From contig CAMCBB010000103.1 in the NCBI GenBank assembly GCA_945872875.1, positions 1 through 5,533 on the forward strand: 5,533 bases of DNA. Direction: 5' to 3'. A program made the translations under genes and the position numbers. This DNA is from Flavobacterium psychrophilum. GTDB taxonomy: Bacteria; Bacteroidota; Bacteroidia; Flavobacteriales; Flavobacteriaceae. This document shows positions 1 to 4,328 of the stretch, piece after piece. How positions within the stretch are numbered: the first letter of the stretch is position 1; each line of letters begins with the position of its first letter. A model generated the notes under the pieces. The model had not been told where the DNA came from. It made no database searches and saw only the letters and a program-made list of their open reading frames with translations.

Positions 1-155
1 AGTATGGGATCATCCGAATCATACCAAGGGAAAATACCATTTTTATAAGCCAACAACAATCGCTCGATACTTAAATCTCCTCCCACAGCCAAAATACCTT
101 CATAATTGGCTTCTTCAACGGGTGGAAAATACAGTTCTTTGGTTAGGAAATACAT
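1..155 (-). CDS. aat: Leucyl/phenylalanyl-tRNA--protein transferase, N-terminal part (cut by window edge)
   Basis: This gene encodes the enzyme that moves Leu or Phe from its aminoacyl-tRNA to the N-terminus of proteins starting with a basic residue, marking them for ClpS/ClpAP degradation in the cytoplasm. I translated 51 codons from the ATG at 155-153. The fragment begins [12 protein letters not shown] and contains [20 protein letters not shown] (residues 23-42) followed by PWYDSDDPI. The GGDLS, RLL.AY..GIFPW and DPI elements match the conserved N-terminal region of the Aat family. The rest of the gene lies left of base 1, so the catalytic domain is not visible. No Shine-Dalgarno is seen. 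The gene follows the flavin reductase-DUF3127 unit on the same strand but is separated from it by a terminator, so it is probably transcribed independently. The family call is secure. Confidence 0.93.
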   Translation of the reverse strand, partial: MYFLTKELYFPPVEEANYEGILAVGGDLSIERLLLAYKNGIFPWYDSDDPI

Positions 156-176
156 GTTTAAATCATTGCAAATTCA

Positions 177-219
177 ATAAAAAAGTCAGAAATTCAAGTA
201 CCACTTAAACTTCTGACTT
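177..219 (-). terminator. Rho-independent terminator downstream of the DUF3127 gene
   Basis: The arms AAGTCAGAA (183-191) and TTCTGACTT (211-219) are perfect inverted repeats. An inner AAGT/ACTT stem (196-199 and 203-206) closes a 3-base loop, with a 4x4 internal loop between the two stems. Read on the minus strand, the hairpin is followed directly by a run of six T (complement of 179-184). It lies 21 bp past the stop codon of the DUF3127 gene, which suits termination of the flavin reductase-DUF3127 transcript. It ends only about 20 bp before the aat start codon, so any aat promoter must overlap it or be very close. Confidence 0.8.
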
Positions 220-240
220 CTATCTTATGAATTCTATCTT

Positions 241-618
241 TTAAAAAGGTAAATCGTCGTGTTCTTCTTCTTTAAAATCTGTTGCTGGAGCGAAAGTTTC
301 TGCTGCAGGAACCGGTTGCATAGCTTGTGCTGCAGGAGCATCTGCTTGCATTTTTTCAATTCTCCATCCTTGAATAGAGTTAAAATATTTAGTTTCACCT
401 TGTGGATTAACCCATTCTCTACCTCTTAAATTAATTGAAACTTTTACAGCATCTCCTGCTGAATAGTTGTTCAAAATATCACATTTATCTTGAGTAAACT
501 CAATCATAATATGTTGTGGATACTGCTCGTCTGTAGTAACTACTAATTCTCTTTTTTTAAACGAAGCGCTTACTTGTTGCTCTGCGTTAATAACCTTTAC
601 TTTTCCTAATACTTCCAT
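241..618 (-). CDS. DUF3127 family protein, OB-fold-like, with SSB-like acidic C-terminal tip
   Basis: This is a 125-residue protein of a Bacteroidetes family whose function I do not know. Residues 1-90 form the conserved domain. Recognisable blocks are the opening MEVLGKVKVI, SFKKRELVVTTDEQYPQ (19-35), IEFTQDKCDIL (39-49) and LRGREW plus TKYFNSIQGWRIEK (64-89). The run of beta strands with GD.VKVS and a W/Y-rich last strand resembles an OB-fold such as that of SSB. Residues 92-115 are an Ala/Pro-rich, apparently disordered linker. The protein ends in KEEEHDDLPF, close to the DDDIPF tip by which SSB recruits partner proteins. No signal peptide or membrane segment is seen, so it should be cytoplasmic. 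The ATG at 618 is 14 bp downstream of the flavin reductase stop, which implies co-transcription. Family assignment is from recall of conserved blocks; nucleic-acid binding is inference. Confidence 0.85.
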   Translation of the reverse strand: MEVLGKVKVINAEQQVSASFKKRELVVTTDEQYPQHIMIEFTQDKCDILNNYSAGDAVKVSINLRGREWVNPQGETKYFNSIQGWRIEKMQADAPAAQAMQPVPAAETFAPATDFKEEEHDDLPF

Positions 619-632
619 AATAATTCTTTAAT

Positions 633-1508
633 TTATTTTTTTGCTAAAAGCACTTTCCATGCCGTTAACGATTCGTTTTTTTCTAAATATTCTTTAGCCA
701 ATTTGAATTTTTTTACCTCATCATCGGCGCTCAAAACTGCTTTTATTTCGAAATTTTGTTTTACAAATATAGTAATTTCTTCTTCACTTGGCAACGCTTC
801 TACATTTCCTAATTTTCCTAAATCATTACCATTAAAAACTCCGCTTTCAATAATAAAATCAGGAATTGCATCTACTCCAATTCCGAGTGTTGCCAAAGGT
901 TTTTCTACTTCAAATAATCCTTGATTCGCTCTAGAATACCAATTTCCTCCCAAACGAGAAACCAAATCAATTTTTGCTGGATCAATAATTCCGTTAGCAT
1001 CCAAAACAGCTTCGTTAATATGTATTCTTACTACTTCACAAATAATTAAATTTCCGGCTCCGCCTTCAGTTCCTAGAGGGATGATATCGTTTACAATACA
1101 TTCCATTTGCACCGGACTTTCAGCTACGCGGTAGGGCTTTACCACTTCCGATGGAAGTGCTGTAAGACCTGCCTTAACAAATTCATTTACACCATCTGCA
1201 TATTCGGTGCTTGACAAAGACATTTGTTGTACTATATCATAATTAACCACATTAATAACCACTTGTTTAGTTTCTTCACAATTTTCAAGCGTATGCTTAA
1301 TTGAATTATCTCGAATTCTTCGTGCTGGTGAGAAAACTAAAATTGGTGGATTGGCACTAAAAACATTAAAAAAACTAAAGGGTGACAAGTTGGGTTTTCC
1401 ATTTTTATCTACCGTACTTGCAAAAGCAATGGGCCTAGGCGCAATGGCACTTTGCAAATAACCTTGAAGCTTTACCGTTCCAATATCTTTTGGATTTATA
1501 GTTACCAT
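633..1508 (-). CDS. Flavin reductase-like domain protein (FMN-binding split barrel)
   Basis: This 291-residue protein belongs to the flavin reductase-like (DIM6/NTAB-type) family, whose members bind FMN in a split beta-barrel and often reduce flavin with NAD(P)H. The barrel spans about residues 15-175. The segment APRPIAFASTVDKNGKPNLS (23-42) followed by PFSFFNVFSANPPILVFSP is the characteristic FMN-site signature of the family. RRIRDNSIKHTLENCEE (63-79) and VVINVV (83-88) follow in the expected order. Residues about 190-291 form a C-terminal extension, charged and apparently helical near the end, longer than in the simplest family members. There is no signal peptide. The ATG at 1508 begins MVTINPKDIG, and a perfect -7 box lies 16 bp upstream. 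The DUF3127 gene follows 14 bp later. The substrate cannot be told from sequence. Confidence 0.9.
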   Translation of the reverse strand: MVTINPKDIGTVKLQGYLQSAIAPRPIAFASTVDKNGKPNLSPFSFFNVFSANPPILVFSPARRIRDNSIKHTLENCEETKQVVINVVNYDIVQQMSLSSTEYADGVNEFVKAGLTALPSEVVKPYRVAESPVQMECIVNDIIPLGTEGGAGNLIICEVVRIHINEAVLDANGIIDPAKIDLVSRLGGNWYSRANQGLFEVEKPLATLGIGVDAIPDFIIESGVFNGNDLGKLGNVEALPSEEEITIFVKQNFEIKAVLSADDEVKKFKLAKEYLEKNESLTAWKVLLAKK

Positions 1509-1524
1509 ATGAAATCAATTTTTA

Positions 1525-1532
1525 CAAAGATA
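1525..1532 (-). promoter_or_regulatory. Bacteroidetes-type -7 box for the flavin reductase operon
   Basis: The minus strand reads TATCTTTG here, a perfect match to the TAnnTTTG -7 element of Flavobacterium and Bacteroides promoters. It ends 16 bp before the flavin reductase ATG, so the mRNA leader would be only about 10 nt. That fits the lack of a Shine-Dalgarno. No clear -33 TTTG is seen at the usual 17-23 bp spacing. Confidence 0.6.
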
Positions 1533-1598
1533 TAAAATGCTAGTGCAATTTATTAATTTCAAAACTAATTCATTTTTCGGCATCAATCATTTTTTTCT

Positions 1599-1606
1599 TA
1601 CTTTTA
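1599..1606 (+). promoter_or_regulatory. Possible -7 box for the histidine kinase gene
   Basis: TACTTTTA matches TAnnTTTG at all fixed positions except the last and ends 14 bp before the kinase ATG. This placement parallels the divergent flavin reductase promoter. The surroundings are T-rich and no good -33 element is seen, so a chance match is quite possible. Confidence 0.25.
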
Positions 1607-1620
1607 AACAAAAAATTTAA

Positions 1621-2766
1621 ATGCAATTTTCTGAGAAAAGAAATATTACTCGATGGTTCATAATATTGGCTTCCTTTTTTATAGTGAGCATTATTTTATG
1701 GAATACCTATTCTTTATTTCAAATATTTAAAAATGAAGAGCGAGTAAAAATGCAACAATGGGCATTGGCACAAAAAAAAATGAACAATGAAGACCCTAAT
1801 GCCGATGTAGAACTTCCTTTGCAAATTATTCAGAACTCAACTATTCCAATTATTGCCACCGAAAACGATACAATTGTAGATCACATAAATATTGATGCTA
1901 GTATTATAAGTGATAAGGTTAAAATAAATGCTTTATTAAAAAAACTTAAGAATCAAAATGAACCAATTATTATTAATATTTCTGAAGGCCAAATACGTAA
2001 ATTGTATTATGGTGATTCTTCTTTATTAAACATTTTAAAATATTATCCCTTTGCGCTGTTTTTTGTTATTTTCCTTTTTGGAGCATTGGTTTATAACTTT
2101 TATAAAAGCACTAAAATGGCTACCCAAAACAAACTTTGGGCAGGGATGGCAAAAGAAACCGCTCACCAAATTGGCACTCCTTTATCGTCATTAATAGGTT
2201 GGCTAGAAATAATGAAAGGTGAAAATATTTCAGAATCAATTATTGAAGAAATTGAAAAAGACATTAAACGACTTCAAACGATAACTGATCGTTTTTCTAA
2301 AATTGGATCGGAACCTGCATTAGTAAATAAAGATCTAATTGAAGAAACGCACCTTTCTTTTGATTATTTAAAATCGAGGTTTTCTCACCAAGTTACTTTT
2401 GAATTTATTGCTCCAAATGAGCCTATTTACATCCCATTAAACCCAGAATTACACAGCTGGACCATAGAAAACTTGATGAAAAATGCGATAGATGCAATGA
2501 AAGGAAAAGGGAGTTTAACAATAAGTATTGAAAAGTTTGGAAAGCAGGTAAAAATTAATGTTACTGATAGTGGAAAAGGAATTCCAAAAAATCAATTTAA
2601 CAAAGTATTTGAACCTGGGTTTACCACCAAAAAAAGAGGTTGGGGACTTGGATTATCATTAACAAAAAGAATTGTTGAAGAATACCACAAAGGAAAAATT
2701 AGAGTTGCACAATCTGAAATTGATAAGGGCACAACGATTCAGATTATATACGGGAAAAGAAAATAA
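1621..2766 (+). CDS. Membrane sensor histidine kinase (HisKA plus HATPase_c), orphan
   Basis: This 381-residue protein is a two-component sensor kinase of the inner membrane. TM1 is about residues 12-32 and TM2 about 142-161. The roughly 105-residue segment between them should face the periplasm; it includes IPIIATENDTIVDHINID (75-92), which looks like a small PAS-like sensor. No HAMP domain fits, since only about 20 residues separate TM2 from the H-box. The H-box is AKETAHQIGTPLSS (177-190) with phospho-acceptor H182. The ATP-binding domain shows an N-box ENLMKNAIDAM (283-293), G1 DSGKG (316-320), an F-box FEPGF (330-334) and G2 GWGLGLS (340-346), so all catalytic motifs are intact. The ATG at 1621 directly follows an in-frame TAA, so it is the earliest possible start. 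No response regulator is present in the window. The signal and partner are unknown. Confidence 0.94.
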   Translation: MQFSEKRNITRWFIILASFFIVSIILWNTYSLFQIFKNEERVKMQQWALAQKKMNNEDPNADVELPLQIIQNSTIPIIATENDTIVDHINIDASIISDKVKINALLKKLKNQNEPIIINISEGQIRKLYYGDSSLLNILKYYPFALFFVIFLFGALVYNFYKSTKMATQNKLWAGMAKETAHQIGTPLSSLIGWLEIMKGENISESIIEEIEKDIKRLQTITDRFSKIGSEPALVNKDLIEETHLSFDYLKSRFSHQVTFEFIAPNEPIYIPLNPELHSWTIENLMKNAIDAMKGKGSLTISIEKFGKQVKINVTDSGKGIPKNQFNKVFEPGFTTKKRGWGLGLSLTKRIVEEYHKGKIRVAQSEIDKGTTIQIIYGKRK

Positions 2767-2776
2767 TTTATAAATC

Positions 2777-3166
2777 CTACAAGTTTTCTTGAATAGCTTT
2801 TACAATAGCTTCAAATTCTTCTTTTGATAATGATACTTTATTTTGAAAACGCATTTCATCCATCTCGTTTAACGGAATTAAATGAACATGTGCATGAGGT
2901 ACTTCAAGGCCGATTACCGCCATGCCTACTCTTTTACATGGAACTGCTTTTTCTAACGCAACAGCAATTTTTTTAGAAAACTGCATTAATCCTAGATATA
3001 ACTCGTCTTCAATATCAAAAATTTTGTTGATTTCCTGCTTCGGAACACATAAAGTATGTCCTTTTGCATTTGGATTTACATCCAAAAAAGCCAAAAACTT
3101 ATCGTCTTCGGCTATTTTATAACATGGGATTTCTCCTTGTACTATTTTGGTAAAAATACTAGACAT
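2777..3166 (-). CDS. HIT family nucleotide hydrolase/transferase (HinT-like)
   Basis: This 129-residue cytoplasmic protein belongs to the histidine triad family, which hydrolyses nucleoside phosphoramidates and related AMP conjugates. The triad motif is HAHVHLIP, with H91, H93 and H95; H93 would be the nucleophile. The N-terminal SIFTKIVQGEIPCYKI (3-18), the FLDVNPNAKGHTL segment (27-39) and H37 are typical of the HinT/PKCI branch, and the length is normal. The C-terminus is short, ending at KAIQENL. The ATG at 3166 lies 2 bp after the greA stop, so the two genes almost certainly share one transcript. Its TAG stop is 10 bp from the stop of the convergent histidine kinase gene, and no terminator hairpin is seen between them. 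Confidence 0.94.
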   Translation of the reverse strand: MSSIFTKIVQGEIPCYKIAEDDKFLAFLDVNPNAKGHTLCVPKQEINKIFDIEDELYLGLMQFSKKIAVALEKAVPCKRVGMAVIGLEVPHAHVHLIPLNEMDEMRFQNKVSLSKEEFEAIVKAIQENL

Positions 3167-3168
3167 AA

Positions 3169-3645
3169 TTAGTCTCTAGAAATTTCTAAAATTTCGAATT
3201 TCAAAGTACCATTAGGAACAATAATTTCTGCTACTTCTCCAACCGATTTTCCTAATAATCCTTTTCCAATAGGAGATGTTACTGAAATTTTACCGGTTTT
3301 TAAATCGGCTTCACTTTCGGCAACCAAAGTATATTTCATTTCCATTCCGTTGGTTTGGTTTTTGATTTTTACATTCGATAAAACCAATACTTTCGAAGTA
3401 TCTAAATGACTCTCATCTATAAGACGTGCATTAGAATGAATTTCTTCCAATTTAGCAATACGCATTTCTAACATACCTTGAGCTTCTTTGGCAGCGTCAT
3501 ATTCTGCATTTTCAGACAAATCTCCTTTGTCTCTTGCTTCAGCGATATCTGCAGACGCTTTTGGGCGAGCCACATTTTTTAGATAATCTAATTCCTCTTT
3601 TAATTTTTTTAGCCCTTCAGCGGTGTAATAAGATACAGTGCTCAT
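3169..3645 (-). CDS. greA: Transcription elongation factor GreA
   Basis: GreA rescues backtracked RNA polymerase by inserting its coiled coil into the secondary channel and stimulating cleavage of the nascent RNA 3' end. The 158-residue length is normal for the family. Residues 1-75 form the antiparallel coiled coil. The tip sequence ARDKGDLSENAEYDAAKEAQ (37-56) carries the two acidic residues, D42 and E45, needed for cleavage. The C-terminal FKBP-like domain (about 80-158) ends with SPIGKGLLGKSVGEVAEI (124-141) and the VPNGTLKFEILEI strand, as expected. The start ATG at 3645 gives MSTVSYYTAEGLKKLKEELD. The HIT gene follows 2 bp later in the same operon. The 5' leader contains a terminator-like hairpin and several promoter boxes, annotated separately. 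Confidence 0.97.
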   Translation of the reverse strand: MSTVSYYTAEGLKKLKEELDYLKNVARPKASADIAEARDKGDLSENAEYDAAKEAQGMLEMRIAKLEEIHSNARLIDESHLDTSKVLVLSNVKIKNQTNGMEMKYTLVAESEADLKTGKISVTSPIGKGLLGKSVGEVAEIIVPNGTLKFEILEISRD

Positions 3646-3727
3646 AATTTCATTTCTTTTTTCTTCTTTGTGAATTCTAAGAAGTTATTTGGTATTCTAA
3701 ATTTTTTTAATCCTTATCATAAAATAG

Positions 3728-3759
3728 AAAAAATCCCATCAAGACGGGATTTCTTTTTT
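3728..3759 (-). terminator. Terminator-like hairpin in the presumed greA 5' leader
   Basis: AAATCCC (3731-3737) and GGGATTT (3746-3752) form a 7-bp stem with an 8-base loop. Read on minus it is followed by six T (complement of 3728-3733); read on plus it is followed by TTTCTTTTTT. It thus looks like an intrinsic terminator in either direction. It sits between divergent genes, upstream of both, so it cannot be the ordinary 3' end of either. It could attenuate greA transcription, act as a 5' stabilising stem, or stop antisense read-through from the left. Confidence 0.6.
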
Positions 3760-3767
3760 CAAAGATA
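3760..3767 (-). promoter_or_regulatory. -7 box candidate, proximal greA promoter
   Basis: The minus strand reads TATCTTTG, identical to the octamer in front of the flavin reductase gene. Transcription would begin about at the base of the 3731-3752 hairpin, giving a leader of roughly 110 nt before the greA ATG. No strong -33 TTTG at standard spacing is seen. Confidence 0.45.
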
Positions 3768-3789
3768 ACAAATTTGCGTATTAAATTCC

Positions 3790-3797
3790 TACTTTTG
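3790..3797 (+). promoter_or_regulatory. -7 box candidate for the Rieske-like lipoprotein gene
   Basis: The plus strand reads TACTTTTG, a perfect TAnnTTTG match 68 bp upstream of the lipoprotein ATG. A TTTG lies at 3773-3776, but the gap of 13 bp is shorter than the usual 17-23. Confidence 0.45.
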
Positions 3798-3812
3798 TTT
3801 TATAATACAATA

Positions 3813-3820
3813 CAAAGTTA
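3813..3820 (-). promoter_or_regulatory. -7 box candidate, distal greA promoter
   Basis: The minus strand reads TAACTTTG, another perfect TAnnTTTG match. A transcript from here would carry about 55 nt of leader before reaching the hairpin at 3752-3731, the arrangement expected of a leader terminator. The -33 region is A/T-rich without a clear TTTG. Confidence 0.4.
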
Positions 3821-3865
3821 ACTAAATAAATTTTTTAAACATATCTTTTGATAATTATTTTAAAA

Positions 3866-4288
3866 ATGAAAAAAACATTTATTCTGATTTTTTTTGCCTG
3901 TTTTTTTCTGGGCTGTAACAAAGATTCGTTTAATAATGACAATCCCTATTTGCCTAATTATAGCTTTTCAATGGATTTAAATAAAAACTTGCCAAGTTAT
4001 AGTGGGTTGAATTTTGCCGGAAACGCTGTAAAAGCTTATCCTGCAAATGGTCCATCAAGGGGGGTTATTGTTTTTAATACCGGAGGAGAGTATAAAGCTT
4101 GGGATGGTGCCTGTCCTAACCAAGATTTAACAACTTGCTCTACCTTAAACTTAAGTGGATCTAATGCTAATTGCACCTGTGGGAATGAAAATTATAATTT
4201 ATTTACAGGACAAAGCGCCGGGAAACCCTATCCATTAAAACAATATCGTGTAGAAGTAAATGGCGATATTATACGGATTTTTAATTAA
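3866..4288 (+). CDS. Rieske-like lipoprotein lacking the iron-sulfur histidine ligands
   Basis: This 140-residue protein starts with a lipoprotein signal, MKKTFILIFFACFFLGC, with the lipidated Cys at residue 17. The residues after it, NKDSFNND, are acidic and Asn-rich. I chose the ATG at 3866 over an in-frame TTG at 3848 because it gives a proper K-K-hydrophobic signal. The second half follows the Rieske layout: YKAWDGACPNQ (76-86), then CTCGNENYNLFTGQ (103-116), and PYPLKQYRVEVNGDIIRI (121-138), which matches the usual PL..Y.V...GD.I.I ending. The CxH and CxxH ligand pairs are absent: CPH is CPN (83-85), CHG is CGN (105-107), and the protein has no His at all. Four Cys remain (83, 91, 103, 105). 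A canonical [2Fe-2S] cluster is therefore unlikely. The function is unknown; cysteines may form disulfides or bind metal another way. It is probably anchored in the outer membrane. Confidence 0.82.
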   Translation: MKKTFILIFFACFFLGCNKDSFNNDNPYLPNYSFSMDLNKNLPSYSGLNFAGNAVKAYPANGPSRGVIVFNTGGEYKAWDGACPNQDLTTCSTLNLSGSNANCTCGNENYNLFTGQSAGKPYPLKQYRVEVNGDIIRIFN

Positions 4289-4295
4289 TATAAAT

Positions 4296-4323
4296 AAAGC
4301 CAAGTAAATTACTTGGCTTTTTT
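4296..4323. terminator. Bidirectional terminator between the lipoprotein and the TonB receptor genes
   Basis: AAAGCCAAGT (4296-4305) and ACTTGGCTTT (4311-4320) form a perfect 10-bp stem with a 5-base loop, followed on plus by TTT to make a run of six T. It lies 7 bp after the lipoprotein stop. On the minus strand the tail is TTTATTTATATT, weaker but usable. It also lies just past the stop of the convergent TonB receptor gene (4331-4329), so it probably serves both. Confidence 0.88.
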
Positions 4324-4328
4324 ATTAG

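Larger units (their letters stand above)
3646..3865. promoter_or_regulatory. Divergent control region between greA and the lipoprotein gene
   Basis: These 220 bp hold no convincing gene. They contain three perfect TAnnTTTG boxes (two on minus, one on plus), a relaxed fourth on plus at 3842-3850 (TATCTTTTG, one base longer in the gap, 15 bp before the lipoprotein ATG), and a terminator-like hairpin at 3731-3752. A weaker CTTCTT/AAGAAG inverted repeat (3663-3668 and 3679-3684) lies close to the greA start. The rest is A/T-rich with no clear ribosome-binding site for either gene. Confidence 0.6.

Noticed and set aside
703..924. Open frame of 73 codons on plus, inside the flavin reductase gene
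   Set aside because: Antisense shadow of a well-supported gene; Ser/Phe/Pro-rich composition with no recognisable domain.
2780..2791. CAAG-TTTT-CTTG inverted repeat at the end of the HIT gene
   Set aside because: A 4-bp stem without G/C strength or a following T-run is too weak for a terminator.
2922..3122. Open frame of 66 codons on plus, inside the HIT gene
   Set aside because: Antisense shadow of a conserved HIT protein with no sign of its own start signals.
3642..3653. Three-codon upstream frame (M-K-L-stop) whose TGA overlaps the greA ATG
   Set aside because: Such ATGA overlaps arise easily in A/T-rich DNA and no ribosome-binding site supports it.
3848..3865. Upstream TTG start adding MIIILK to the lipoprotein
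   Set aside because: It would place six residues ahead of a normal MKKTF lipoprotein signal. The ATG at 3866 is the better start.
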